Shown here: positions 26,101-39,089 of the stretch, one piece after another | Layout: every line of letters begins with the position of its first letter | Numbering within the stretch: the first letter of the stretch is position 1 | Source of the DNA: Viola odorata | Taxonomy: Eukaryota > Streptophyta > Magnoliopsida > Malpighiales > Violaceae | Direction: 5' to 3' | Length of the DNA stretch: 64,000 bases | NCBI GenBank assembly: GCA_963691705.1 | Contig: OY829539.1 | Coordinates: 46,075,656-46,139,655, forward strand | Translations under genes and position numbers: made by a program | Notes under the pieces: model-generated | What the model was told of the DNA's origin: nothing | Database searches by the model: none | Seen by the model: only the letters and a program-made list of their open reading frames with translations

Positions 26101-27843
26101 ATCTCACTGGATTTTTAGGTGGACGTATGCAGATTCATCATGGGCACGCATTGCAGCTCTTGTTCCAGTAGTGGTATCTTGTGCTGAAGCTTGTGATCAG
26201 GTTGCAGATAAGATCCTGCTCAATGCCGTCCAGGAGTTGGCTTTAAGCGTGGAAGCTGTTGTCCGAAGACTTGGTTTGTGTGGTGAAGGTAAGCAACTGA
26301 TCTTGCAATACACATATTTCTTATTAGGCAAACAGCCTTCTCTAGATAGGAAGTTTCTGTACCCATTTTTCAATTTCAACAGTTGATGCCAAGTTATATG
26401 AACTCTGAGTAACTCAAGAACTTTATCATATGATGGTGCAAAATTGTATTAAGGCCTGACTTGTTGAAAAGCACATGAATGTGATGTTCTTGCATGTTGG
26501 TTTTGTAATTTGTATGGTTTCATGAACATCACCTTATTCAACACATCCTCTCTTTTTTTCCAGATGGAAATGCTTCATTCCCTGTTGTCATGGTTGGTGG
26601 TGTCATGGAAGCGAACAAGAATTGGGACATAGGAAAAGAAGTAGAAAACTGTATTCAGAAGCGTTTTCCTGGGGCTTGCCCAGTTAGACCCCAGGTAATA
26701 TTATCACTTTCAATACAAGCAGTACCCAGGCGTTTTTGTGCATCTTTTCCTGTACCCATGATGCTATGACTAAACCTTGAATTTTCCCTTTGTCCATCCT
26801 TGTTTGGCAAATTTTAGTTCTGAGATCAACCATTCTTTTTCATTCAAAAATCTATAAATACTGCGCTGATTGTGTCATGGACACCTCTTTGTTAAACAAA
26901 ACCTTTAGAATTGGGAGATTCTGTCTCCTCAAGCTCATTTCAATATTGTAGCATTATTCCATCCCTTCATGAACTTTCCACTCTTGTAAAAAGATGCAAA
27001 AAGATTAACATAGTTCAGTAGTCATGCGCTTTGGAAATAACACTATCTGCTCCCAAGTCTTCATTTGGTGATGGGAGGGACACAGGAATCCAAGTTTATG
27101 CTTTTAAATTGTTTTTCGACACTGACGTATAACTATTTTTACTAGGGTTTTCATGAGCAGAAATATTTATGTTGTACTGTGTATTATGGTCGGATCTGCG
27201 AGGAGTCCGTAAAACTTAGGAGCGGTGCTTGTTTATTTTTCTTCGAATTCGTCCTGTTATTAGTAATGCAAATTTCCTCAAATCAACCTTTAAATGCTTT
27301 AAAAGTGATTTTCATATGTCAAACCCTAACCAATCTAAAAGCAACAAAAACTTTCAAAATACTGAAAATGGATCCAGGATAGGTAGTGTTGTTGCGGTTA
27401 TTGAATGGTTCTAGCGACTCACTTGGTGTTTCCTATAACTTCATCACTATCTCCCACTACTTGATAACCTACCATCTAAATTATGTATAGTCTGTTCTTA
27501 TGTATGGCATTTACTCGAATCGGAAATTATGCTTGTAGCTGTGTGATTCAGGTAACCTTTGGATTATCTGCGAGCTTATATAACAGAATCTAGTGTATCT
27601 GCACTGTATAAACGTCAGGATCTTAGTATCTTATCTGTGTCCTTGAAATGAAATTTGCTTACTAAATTATGGTAGAAAGAGCAAAAGCGTTATTTATTTT
27701 TCAAGTCTAGATGTGGATAAGATAACGAGATACTGATTTTCTTTTTTTCCCCCTGTTAAAATGATCAGGTAGAACCTGCTGTGGGAGCAGCTTTACTGGC
27801 GTGGAATTTGTTGATTAAAGAATCCAAAAGAGAACTGCCATAG
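20114..27843 (+). CDS. NAGK: N-acetyl-D-glucosamine kinase, BadF/BadG/BcrA/BcrD ATPase family
   Basis: Sugar kinase that phosphorylates N-acetylglucosamine for salvage into UDP-GlcNAc, probably cytosolic. Seven exons: 20114-20339, 21751-21898, 22631-22822, 24592-24720, 26119-26288, 26564-26694 and 27769-27843, giving 356 aa (the Arabidopsis relative is about 351). Visible ATPase-fold motifs are GLDGGTTSTVCV near residue 37 (phosphate 1), the sugar-side block AGTGCISYGF with GPVLGDWGSGYG, and VVMVGGVMEANKNWD near the C-terminus. The ending EPAVGAALLAWNLL matches plant NAGK. All introns are GT-AG with consistent phase; some exceed 1.4 kb. ATG 20114 was chosen as the first in-frame ATG before the conserved block. 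No damage is seen. Confidence 0.93.
23698..23725. repeat. AAAAT microsatellite in a NAGK intron
   Basis: About five AAAAT units in tandem lie in the intron 22823-24591. I see no gene in this 1.8 kb intron. Confidence 0.8.
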
Positions 27844-28854
27844 CTGCTTGTCCATAAGTTGGAAGATACAAGTCCAACAGAGGAAAAGCTCCAGAAAACA
27901 AAGTTTATTTAGTGAATCAATGTCTTTTGCCTTGAAAGGACTGGGAATAAAGCTATTTAAAAGAACAGTTTCTGCAACCGGACACAGCTCATTTATTGGT
28001 TATCTATTCAGTGATCTTCTATTCAAGTCTCGCTTCCGCATATATATTAAATAAAAACAGTTGATTCCTTCAATGTATGTTGAGTTGTGTACTTTCAAAT
28101 GTAATTTGAAGCATCAAAGATGCCCATCATACAAAAGATGCATGGTGTGTAATTTACAGATGAGTTTTAAGGACTTTCTCAGAAATCTTTTAAGATGCAT
28201 TCCTTACATTTATAGTTTCTTTCTTTCACTGAAACTGCACTGTGTACAAAGATTGCCAAATGTCAATGTGCAGAGCTCATTACAAGCTATTAACCTAACT
28301 AGATGGGAGGGGACAAAAAACAAGAACTATTATGACATCCAAACCAACCCTTTACCTCAAAAAAGAAATAAATGAAAGAAAGAAAAAACCTAGCTTGAGT
28401 TGTGCTCTGATAACAAAAGGCCAAAATCGAGTTGCGATCATGAATTGCAGTCAACGTTGTGCAATCCAACTTCTTTGTTTTCATGTTCTTGCAAGCCTAC
28501 TTTTGCTTAATCTACAAGAATTTGCAACTTAAGGGCGTGATAAAGGCATCGAATCCCTTGGCAAACACCCTATCCAAAAAATGTCGCTACGGCGAGACGT
28601 GGAGACTGAAATAGGAAAGACAACATCTGTGTTCAACAAAAAGGATGACTGATGAGCAAGGACATATATAGGTCCCTAGTAAATTGCATCAAAAGATCTA
28701 TTTATAAAAAACCTATGATCCATTCAAATGCATAAAGTGCTGAGTTTAGATGTAGCGTTTAGCTTAACATATTGATTTTCATATGCTGTGATCCATAATA
28801 GAACATGAAACGGATAAACTCTAATTTAGGATATTACCTTGACAGAGAACTGTA
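27844..28854. other. Convergent 3' region between NAGK and the WAP-like gene
   Basis: It holds 3' untranslated sequence of both genes. Short ORFs have no recognisable content. No RNA gene is visible. Confidence 0.5.
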
Positions 28855-31800
28855 TCAGACAGGTTTGACAGGCTCTCCACTCAATTCTCTTCTGACTAGC
28901 TTTAGAATTTCAATGATCTGCAACAACAGAGAAAAGGAAGTGCTTAATGAGTAACTGAATTTTGGTTTCCTACCCCTATTGTTTTTGGTTGTGATACTTC
29001 ATGATGACAGCAACAGCAACAAATTAATTTCATGTACAAGAATTGTTGAAAGGGAGAACATCTTACACCAGGATAGTGTTTCAATATCGGAGAATAATGG
29101 TCCAAGCCTATGTATATCTTTTCCAGCAGGCCTAGAAGAGTATCCACCTCATCGCCCAATAGATCAACCTGAAATACAAGAAGTACATCCCATAAAACAA
29201 TTTTCTAGTATTTATTTCCAGTAGTTATTGCCAGTCCTTTAAAGATGAACTAATTCGAACAGATCACATGAAAAGGAAACATACAGAAACCAAAAGCTAT
29301 ATTTAGTAGCTTGCTCTAGTTAGGCCATTTCATTGTTTATGAGAAAGTGAGAGAATAAGCAAAACATATTGCACAGGAATGATCAACATCTTAAGTTCAT
29401 AACCGCAGTTCCATAAATTACCATCTATTTTCCCTACATAATTGGAGCAACCTTAACCAAATGAATATTTCAAATAGCGATGTTTATCATATAATTGCAT
29501 GGAGGAGTATGCTTAATCAACACTATAACTCCAAACACTGTTTGTTTTAAGTACAATGATTCTAATGACAGCCTTCCTGCTTTGTTACTTGTTTGTACAA
29601 CTAGTAAACATAGAGTACAATCATTCAACAACAGAAGTCCTAGCAATTTCTCATGCAAAATTAGTTGCACTTGCATCAATTAACAAGAGTGACCAAAACA
29701 GCAACATTGACAAGAAAATTTGTTCCTTTCCAGCAGTTAACAGCTATATTTTATGCTTATTCTAATTTCAAGAGGACTAAATTACATTATTTACCAGTAG
29801 TGATAGCTTTTTCAAAGGAAAATAAATTTCTGAGCACCTTATCAGCCAATTCATTTTCAGCAGGATTTGACTCCACAACAAGCCCACAGGTATCAGTAGT
29901 TAGATTTAAGTCATTAAAAAGTGAAGAGTTGGAAGTTACATAAAGACCCAAAACAGTTGTTCACTTGTTGAAGAATAACTCCATGGGAACCAGTAGATAA
30001 ACAGAAAACAGAATTTTGCAGAATCAGGATTCTTTTCCAGCGGAAAACCAGCAAACCATTAGTCCACTTTCACACTTGACCTTGAGAAACTTTGAAGTAT
30101 AAACTGAAGATGTTTCAGTGTTTTTATTTATTAACAGACGGATTTTCCAAATGTTTTCTAAACAGCACTAGAAAGAAGTTGATCAACTACAGGAAGTAAT
30201 TGGTTACAGGGAGGTACTCATTTGGTTAGAATGGAGGATGGAAAACTATTTGAGTGAGGCAACCAGTAGAAGTGGATAGTCAATCAATAAACTATAGTGC
30301 TGGTTAGTAGAGTTGTAACCACTAACAAATGAACAATGGTTAGCTAGGAATGCGGTGGTAATTGACTGATAGTGTGGGTTTGGCTATTAAAAGTAGATTA
30401 CCAATAAGAGGCTGTGGATCATGTTCAAAAGAAATAAGAGACCGTGGATGGTGAATTTGCAATAAATGTTGACAGAAGTCTCTTGGATGGAGATTCAAAT
30501 ATAACTAGAACATTTTCCCGATCTTACTTTCTCCGTCTAGTTAATAGATTTTATATATTAGTGCTTGCTAAGTGAAGTGCTTGCTTCTTAAGCACTTTAA
30601 CCCAAGGTTGCAAGTACCAGAGATTTGGAATAAAGATCATTGTGAAACCCTTTGAAAAAAAGATCATGAAAGGTGGCTTTTATATCAACAAACAATACAC
30701 ATGCTTCAGAGCTAACATGTTAAACATTTTCCTTCAGATAAGATATTGTATATGGGTTCAAGCAAAATAAGGAAAGATGATATATGGGCATGAATATCGC
30801 ACAATTAACAGAAAGCCTTAATTTCTCAAATTTCCTCATTTAGAAAACAAGTGATCCCTCTCTCAAGTGCCAGGCAAATCATACAATCTGGAGATTCACA
30901 TGAAAAAGCAACCCTTCTATAACATCCAGATACCATGCACATACTTGTTTGTTTACATGTTTATTTCTCTTACGAATTAGCTTTCGTTTGTTTCTTTCTG
31001 TCATTTGAAAGATAATACCTTTTGGTAAGGAAGAGATTCAGCTTTCTGTTTCAACTAAGCCAACCCATTGCCAAACTATACAAAATCTCCAGTGCTCCTA
31101 AATTACTAATTTCTATATGTTTTTGGGCACCAAATTTACAAGATTTTTGTTCGAAATGCTAGCTTACTAGTTTGAGAACATAGAACAGAGCTTACAAGTT
31201 GTATGCAACATTTATCTGCCGAATTATAACTAATAAGAATAATTCAGAATTGTCATATTTCCCTAATATTTCATCTAGCAATGTATAAATTAGCGGTGCA
31301 TTAAAATCCACCAAACCAAATCAAGGATAGTTCAATTCCTAAAATGAATTCACCTCCTAATCAGTGTGAAGCTTCAAGGACATTCTATGCAAAAGATGCA
31401 TGGGAAGCTTCAAGCTCTTTTCTAATAACATTTTTCCCCATCATAGAGTTCATATGAAAGAAGAACGTCTAAAGTAAATATTCTGTAGAATTTCTAACTT
31501 ACCTCAGCTTCAGCCTTTTGCAAGTCAGAACACTTTATTTCTAGCTTCTGTTTGTATTGCAACCCTGTTTCTCTAAGTCTTTCCACCATCACATGAAGCG
31601 ACCCCAGCTGTGAACTCAAATTTTCCAACCTGGGAAAAGAAGAAATCAATATGCAGCAATTTGCATCACCGGAAATAGATGGGCAAAAAGTCAATTACAA
31701 CTAGCAGCATGCACTTTCTTGTTTCGAAAGACAGATTAACACATGGGAAACAGTTACAAGTTCATGAATGAAAAAAGAGAGGATATCAATCGTTACCTAA

Positions 31801-34117
31801 CAGTATTCCTCTTAATGTCTTCTTCAGCTCTGTATTCAAACTCCGTAGCTGCCTTAGACAATCCATGGACAATATTGATAATTGAGTCCATTTTCTTCTT
31901 TTGCTCCCTCTCTCTTGTTTCTTCCACTGATTGTTTCTCTTGGATAACAGCAAGAAGCTTGGTTTTCCCTTCAACAGCTTCCTCAAATTTTTTTGTCACA
32001 ATCTCAATCTTCTTACTAAGCTCCCAGATCTCCTGCTCATGCAGCTGTATTTTCTCTGAGGCCTCAACCAAATTACCTTTGATGATATGAGATTCTTCAT
32101 TGCTTTCCATTATCAATATTTGCAGCTGATTTGTCTCAACTTTTAAGTTTTCATACTCTTGACAAGTTACTTCACATTTCTCCTTCTCTTTGGCTAACGC
32201 ATCTAAAACTTCTTGGACGTTGTTGTCCTTTTCATCAATTGCAACTGTCAACAAGAGTAGCTTTTGCTCCAAAGCTTCCTTCTCTGAGCATTTCAGTCTT
32301 AGTGCCTTTTCTTTTTCGAATAATTCCATCTCCAAAGACAGTCGAGTTTCATTTTCTTCAGCATATTTCAAGGTCAAGTCGGTAAGTTTCTCCCCGGCTT
32401 CCTTGAAGGCCTCTTGTAAAATAACCTCGTGCAATGACTGCATAGTCATGGCCTCCATATCTGAATCTTCAACTTCTAACTTGCAACCTGATTCAATATT
32501 GAAAGTCTCTTCTTTGAACATAACTTCATAATCCATGTTATCACACTCTGTTTCTGACTCTTGAGTGAAGCATTTGATCTGGCCTATCCCTTCACTGACA
32601 AGGAACTTGGATATATCTTTCCTGATTAAAGCTGCAATATTTGCATCTTCTAAGGAACTTTTAAGAGTGGCAATTGTTCTTAACAAGTTTTCCACAATCA
32701 CCACTTGCTCTGCTATTTTCTCTTCCGAAGCGGAAACTTGCAAGGAGAGACACTTAATTTCCTTTTTCTTATCCATAAGCAAGTCCCTTTGTCGGCAATT
32801 TTCTGAATGAAGGGATTCTAATCTGCCTTTCGAACTGTCAAAAGTTACCATATTATCACTCAATACAGGTGACTTCTTGTTTTCCACAAGAATATTATCC
32901 AATTTCATGACGACCTCAGGGATCTTTTTCTTCAATAAGTCAAACTCCTTATCCTTCCTCACAAGAAAAGAAGATCCTTTCTCCTTTAAGTACTCCCTTT
33001 TAACAATGAATAATTCTTCTGTCAGATCTTGCACCTCTGATTCATGATGTCTCTTCATTTTAGTCATCTCAGCCTTAAAATAGCCAACCAGTTCCTCTGG
33101 GTTCAAGTGATTTAGTTGCAAGAAATCCACTTTTTCTGGATTAGTAATTATTGACTCAACATGTTTTCCGTTTCCCTCCCTGAGTGAAGGTTTTGAAGAG
33201 ACATTATTACCAGAAACCTTTCGATGCTCCAAGGATCCATGAGAAATCAGTTGCCCGCTTTCAGGAACAAGTAATGACTTAGAGATGGTATCTAATTCCT
33301 GACGCAAACTTGAAAGCTCCTTGATTTTTTGGTCCCATTTCACACTCCCTACATCATAGCATTGCGAATGCTGATGCCATAATCTCTGATCAAACTCTTC
33401 TAAGAGATTCCAAATGCAATGCTTGATCACCATCTCTTCAATTTCTGTCTGAAATTCTCTCTCTTGTTGCCACTCAACAAGTGATGATTTAGATAAATGT
33501 ACAATATCTTCCACTTGTTCATGCACAGAATCTAGTGTGGTTCTGAGACTATAAAGTATTCTGTCTGCATTAGCCCATTTATCAGGTACATTTTCTCGTA
33601 GAATGTCACCCAATCCGAACAACTCAGAAGCTGAACCCTTCCTTCTAATAGAACTAGACAGTTTAATCATGTCAATTTCTTTCTTAAGCATTTTTAACTG
33701 CTTCTCTGCTGAAATTTTATGGTCACTTAGAGACTCTAGCAGACAATCATGCTCTCCTAAAGCTTGTGAATAGCTAGGATAAAGCCTGTATTTTCTGCTC
33801 TTTGGCATGTTGCAGGTCCTTGAACAGCTCTCAAATTCGTTGTCATCAGCAACCACATGATAAAGATGCAATGTTTCTTTTAATCTAGCCAATTCTAAAT
33901 CCTTCTTAGTGACCTTCTCTGTTGCTTCCTTTTCGACTGCACATATAATTCCCTTGATCACCGAGTCACTGACCATTCTCGAAATGGTCAGCCTATCCTC
34001 AATATCTTCCATATACAGATCGAAATCCTTAAGAATAATAGCAGCCTCTGAATCTTGGCAATCCACAACATCATCAGTTCCGTCCATGGTAGCATCCATA
34101 ACAGTTGAATTCTCCAT
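28855..34117 (-). CDS. WAP: WPP domain-associated protein (long coiled-coil protein)
   Basis: Long coiled-coil protein like tomato and Arabidopsis WAP (At2g34730 as I recall), which bind WPP-domain proteins at the nuclear envelope and Golgi region. Four exons: 31797-34117, 31503-31629, 29067-29168 and 28855-28917, total 870 aa. Almost the whole chain is charged, heptad-like helix (for example [20 protein letters not shown] and [19 protein letters not shown]). The C-terminus holds the conserved family end: [20 protein letters not shown], then [32 protein letters not shown] and [17 protein letters not shown] 34117 opens the long frame, with [13 protein letters not shown] and an acidic head. The 2.3 kb intron before exon 3 is non-coding. 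The gene appears intact. Confidence 0.9.
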
Positions 34118-34880
34118 TCACCTCTGACAAAAAACACCACCACCAAAACACAGTTGTCTCACCGAAGACAAATCAAATTAAGCACTAACTCAAACAAACT
34201 GTGCGAACCACATATGCTCACACTGAACCAACAATATAGCCAATAAACAGATGACCAAAAATTGACACTGAAATCGAGCTTAACTTAAATTCTGAGTGGT
34301 ATTCAATTGGTTTTCATCACTATGGAGCAAAAATTGTAGCATTTTCAGTGACAAAGCTAAGAAAGAAAAAATCTCCATTACCCGAATGAGCAAAAAATGT
34401 GTAGACTAAGAACTCCAAGCGAAAACTAACTCTAATGACCTAAAATCAATGGTTCCAAAAATGAAAACGTTTTGCATTAAACAAACCCAAAGAATAAAAC
34501 AATCCCAAAATTCAACCTTCATTCCCTTTTCTTCTCAAGCTACCATAGCACTGAAAAAACATCAAAAACAAGGAAGAAGAACAGAAAAGAGCACGTGAAA
34601 AGCAAGCATGACATACCGGATTATGAAGACAATCCGGACAAGGAAAGGATGAGTTGTTTGTCTTACCTAAAACCTCAAAAGCTGTGGTTTTGGAATGTCT
34701 TTTCTTGGTCTTACTGCGCGAGGTAAGAGGAAGAAAATGGGGAAATTACAAAAAAGACACTACTACTACTAGTAGTATTACCTAGAATCTTTTTGTTTCT
34801 TTTGAAATGGTGTTCGATAGAAACTGACAAAAACGCCCTTCTGCTTTTTCTTTTTCTTTTTCCTTTTCTACTATTTTTCG
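34118..34880. other. Leader and promoter of the WAP-like gene
   Basis: Upstream DNA of the minus-strand WAP-like gene, probably with a leader intron near 34130-34670. The hAT element inserted at 34889 lies just beyond it and may separate the gene from more distal promoter sequence. Confidence 0.4.
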
Positions 34881-34888
34881 CTTATCAA
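34881..34888. repeat. 8-bp target-site duplication of the hAT element, left copy
   Basis: CTTATCAA directly precedes the element and recurs directly after it at 41820-41827. Eight bases is the standard duplication length of hAT transposons. Confidence 0.85.
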
Positions 34889-35439
34889 TAGGGGTACACG
34901 GGCCGGTTCTGGCTGGTTCTTGAGCTAGAACTGGACCAGTCGGAATTACCGATTCTCATCCAAGATAGAACCGGACACTTTCGGTCCGATCCGAACCGGT
35001 TCTAAATTTTTCGAGTCGGATTGGGCCTGTTCCGGTTCTAACCCAGAATTTAATTTAATTTTTTAAAATAACATTTAAAATACTCCCTCTGTTACCCATT
35101 AATTGACGTTTGGGAACAAAGGGAGGGCATTAGATTCTCTTCTTTATTTAATTGTATTTCATTTTTCCTTTCCAAATTACCCCCGATTTTGCTTCAAACT
35201 ACAACCAATGCCTTTCTCCTCATTTCTGCTCTTTCAAAGCTTCTCAACTTACGCGCGTTTAGGGTTTTGGGAAATTCGATTCTCCGTCAAAAATTTCACG
35301 AAATTCGTTTGAATTGAAAATGAAAATTTTCACTTTCCCATACTTACAACATTTGGTGCCTCCAATAGTCAAAAATCTTACCATTTCATTACAGAAAAAA
35401 CACTTCTCCCTCTTCCTTCTTTGTATCTGCACAGTAATA

Positions 35440-37015
35440 ATGGCGGATTACGAGAGTGATTCATCAATATCCTTCCCTCAAGCTCCACTCAATCCTCCAT
35501 CACCTCCAATTCACAACTTCACCGATGAAGATGAAGAATTCCTCGGCCAATTTCCGGACTTAACTGATGATGATTATGAAAGACACTGTATGGAGGCAGA
35601 GACACAATTTGCCGATGAAGGTCAGTGCGTTGTTTGGGAGTGTGTTTCACTCTTGTTTTCTTCAATTTCACTTTTGTAATCTTTGTTGTAATCGTCTTTT
35701 TCTTTTTGCACATAAGTTGACAATCAACAACCATCCACTGTTAAGCGGAAGGAGCTCAGCGATGATGAACGACTGCTTGCTTATTCCATGCTCCTTCAAG
35801 AAAGCATCAACGACAAGCTTAACAGGCGTATAACAATGGAGGTAGCTCAACTCTTCCAAGTGTCCATCAGATCAATTCAACGTTTGTGGAAACAAGGAAA
35901 GGAATCGGGTCATAACAACATCTCTAAAATGAGATTGAAAAATTGTGGGAGAAAGAGGGTTGAAGTTGATTTAGAGAAGATCAGAGACATTCCGTTGAAG
36001 AGGCGGACAACATTAAGGTGTCTTGCTCAGGCTTTGGGTGTATCAACGACTGTTCTGTTCAAGAAATTGAAGAGCAGTGAACTCAAACGACACAGTAATT
36101 ACATTCATCCATTGCTGACAGAGGGCAATCGTTTCCGTAGGATAGAACATATGTCTCTCTATGATAGACCCAGCAACGGTTGCAATGAATCCAACATTTC
36201 TTCAGATGGAAAATGTAGTACATATTGATGAGAAATGGTTCAGCATGACAAAAAAGATTCAGACCTACTACCTCTTGGCAGATGAAGAAGCTCTAGTGCG
36301 CTCCTGCAGAAGCACCAATTTTATTCCGAAGATCATGTTCATGACTGTTGTCGCTAGACCAAGGTATGACTCCTAAGGAACATGCACTTTTGATGGTAAA
36401 ATTGGTGTGTTTGCAATGGTTGTTGAGGCTCCTGCAATTAGGTCTAGTGTGAATAGAGTTGCTGGGACACTAGAAGTAAAGGCAATCCCAAAGATAAGTA
36501 GAGAAGTTATTAGAACTTTCATGATTTCTAAAATTCTGCCTGCAATTAAAGAAAAATGGCCTAGGGATAGCATAACAACACCAATTCTAATTCAGCAAGA
36601 TAATGTTAAGACTCATATATATGGCGATGATGTTGATTTTTTACTAGCAGTAGAGAATTCAGGATTAAATGTGAGTATATTATGTCAACCACCTAATTCC
36701 CCTGATCTTAATGTGTTGGATTTGGGTTTCTTTAGAGCAATTCAATCTTTGCAAGAGAAAGAGTGTGCAAACTCAGTTGTACAATTGATTGCAGCTGTAG
36801 AGAAGTCATTTTATGAGTTTTCAGCTAAGAAATCAAACCACATTTTCATCACTCTTCAGTCTTGCATGATCCAAATTCTTAGCACCCTAGGTTCCAATAC
36901 ATACAAGATCCCTCACTTACAAAAAGCTCAGTTGGAAAGGCTAGGCATTTTACCATCAAGACTTCCATGTGATTCAGCTATCATTGAAGCTGCAATTGCT
37001 CATTTGCCTCATTAA
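35440..37015 (+). pseudogene. Mariner DD39D transposase (copy 2), two disabling changes
   Basis: Exon 1 is 35440-35620 (starting MADYESDSS, acidic), the intron 35621-35716 and exon 2 35717-37015. The helix-turn-helix (EVAQLFQVSIRSIQRLWKQ), the NCGRKRVE segment and all three catalytic Asp are present: VHIDEKWF, IQQDNVKTH and NVLDLGFF. The second and third Asp are separated by 39 residues, the plant mariner signature. Two lesions interrupt it: a one-base frame change near 36148-36160 in a CT-rich run, and TAA at 36374-36376 where copy 1 has Asn. Otherwise it is full length, so inactivation looks recent. It shares the intron and much of the sequence with the remnant at 535-1707. Confidence 0.88.
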
Positions 37016-38043
37016 TCATTGTAAGTGTCCTACATTATGCATTCTTTCATGTTGCACTACTGTTTCATGCTATTGACAAATTCATTCCCAATGTTTATCA
37101 GGTTGTCTAAAAGGGATGGAAGATGGATTTTCTGAGCTAGTGTCATTGCCAATAGTTTTGTGGAATTTTGGTTAAACTTGGTGAATAGCAGTACAAGTTA
37201 TAGGGTACAAGCAGGTGTGGTGTTCCATTGCATTGCGGAATTTTGTGTTTAACTTGGTGAATAGCATTACAAGTTATAGGGTATTGACTAGTGTGATGTA
37301 ATGTGGAATTAGTCTGATTTTTGTGCAGTATAGTTTGGAATCATTTTGGTGGCTTAGATGAAAGTCTGTGTAGTAGTTTGGATATAGTAACTGCCATTAC
37401 AAAGGTTTTGGCTGTGGTCATTGGATTAAATGAGGTGGAGTGTATGGATCTTCAATGACCAGAAAATGGCAGTGAATGGATTTTGCATGTCTGTTGTTCT
37501 GTGTTATCTTGTTCATTGTTGTTAGGGTTACGTATGGAGTTGTAGGATGTGTACATGGCAGTGTGTAGATAAACTATAGTCGTTGCATGAAAAGATATAG
37601 AGTGTGTAGGTTGCCTATATTAACTGCACTTATTTATGTGGATTTCTCATGTTTATTGTTCTGTCTGCTCTTAATTGTTGTTGTTAAGGAACAACATTGC
37701 AGTGTATGGATTCCCTATAGTCATTGCACAGATTGAGTGTAGAGATGATAAATAAAAGTGTATGGATTCTCTACAGTCTTTGCGTATGGAATTGTTGTTG
37801 TTCTATCTTTGGAGTATTTATTGTTAATGTTCTAGAAAGGTTGTTGACTTGCCACACACATAAACAATACAGTAAGAGTTATTGTTGTATTAAAAGACTG
37901 ATGGTGGCAGCCATTTCGATAACCCTAGCACCGTTTCATAAGTCTCCATTTAATTTTCCCTCTAATTTTGCATCTCGCCTTCTCTATATGAGGTGATCAC
38001 CATCCCTTCATTTCATTATCTCAATTAATTCAGATTCAAGACC
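37016..38043. other. Spacer between mariner transposase and second ORF
   Basis: Non-coding sequence contains a partly duplicated stretch: ACTTGGTGAATAGCA and TACAAGTTATAGGGTA recur about 75 bases apart near 37168-37282. The last part is a possible promoter and leader for the next ORF. Confidence 0.4.
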
Positions 38044-38406
38044 ATGGATCCAACAGAGAAAAGGTCCCTTCTCACTGTTGTCCAGCTTGTCAATGGTAAT
38101 CTCCATGATGGCACTGCTTTGTTTGAGCACAAGATCCTGTCAACCACGAATGACATTGAAAATCTTCAGGCCAGATTGGAGGAGTTGAAGCAGAGGCGGG
38201 AGGGCATCTTTCATGAAGCAGACGGTGATGACTCTATTGCCTCCATAAAAACAATTGGAGACTGCATCACCCATCTCAGTTCTGCCTTGGCTCATATGGA
38301 GCATAAGAGGGTTGTCTTGGAGCTGGCTTTGAGGATTGTTGCCAGTGCTGGAGATGAGATGTTCCACTTTGCTCAAGCGGTTGCAGGGATCCCAACAGTT
38401 GATTAA
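38044..38406 (+). CDS. 120-aa helical protein carried by the mariner element, unknown function
   Basis: ATG 38044 in the strong context ACCATGG opens a 120-codon frame ending at TAA/TTAAG sequence near 38406. The product is mostly predicted helix with heptad-like stretches (IENLQARLEELKQRREG and LSSALAHMEHKRVVLELAL), mildly acidic, ending AVAGIPTVD. I do not recognise a family. It lies downstream of the transposase on the same strand, 1 kb away, inside the same terminal repeats, so it may be an accessory protein or a captured host exon. Its size, helical layout and ending weakly resemble the 129-aa antisense ORF at 54745-55134 in the Tat retroelement. Expression is unproven. Confidence 0.5.
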   Translation: MDPTEKRSLLTVVQLVNGNLHDGTALFEHKILSTTNDIENLQARLEELKQRREGIFHEADGDDSIASIKTIGDCITHLSSALAHMEHKRVVLELALRIVASAGDEMFHFAQAVAGIPTVD

Positions 38407-39089
38407 GTTAGGCTCTATGTTTCTAGTCTTGCTGTTTAGGTTTGGATGTTTTATGCTATCAATAAATGTGTTGTATGCTTATTTATGTTGGGAACAATTT
38501 CAAGTTATTGGTTATATGAGCAATTGGTATGGTTTAACAAGCTGTTCAAGTAATTTTCTGTATTTTGTATGTTGATTTTGATATTCTAAAAATAGCAACA
38601 TCAAAGTGATGAAACAGGGAATACTTATCAACACCCAGAAAGGATGAAAAGTACTCAATCATACCCAGAATACAAAAGGATCCAATTAGTCTTAATAAGT
38701 GAATGTCAACAACAAAAGCTATTCCGTTCTACTTGAATCAATATCAAACAAAAGGTATTCCATTACAATTTGAATCAATACCAAACAAAACATCTACAAG
38801 AGGTATTCGATTCCAGTTTACGGAAAATGCACAAAAGGCCTTCCATTCCAGTAGACAGAAGATGCAAATAAACCGATACACCCATCCAGTTCTTCCCCAA
38901 AACGCAGGAGCAACTACACTAATCTAACAACTACACCAATATTCTGCTAGATGACTAATAATATTTGGATTGATAATTGCGCAACATCTCAATGAAGGAT
39001 TTTTCCACAGAAGGGTCAGGGTATTTCAGCAAACCTGATAGCGGCAGTTTGTTAAGATCAAAATCCCTGTCTCGTTTGCCTTCGGTTCC
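38407..39089. other. Non-coding spacer in the mariner element
   Basis: AT-rich DNA between the two convergent accessory ORFs, presumably their 3' regions. Nothing else is recognisable. Confidence 0.4.

Noticed and set aside
31743..32810. Plus-strand ORFs inside the WAP-like gene
   Set aside because: They are antisense shadows of a well-supported coiled-coil exon.
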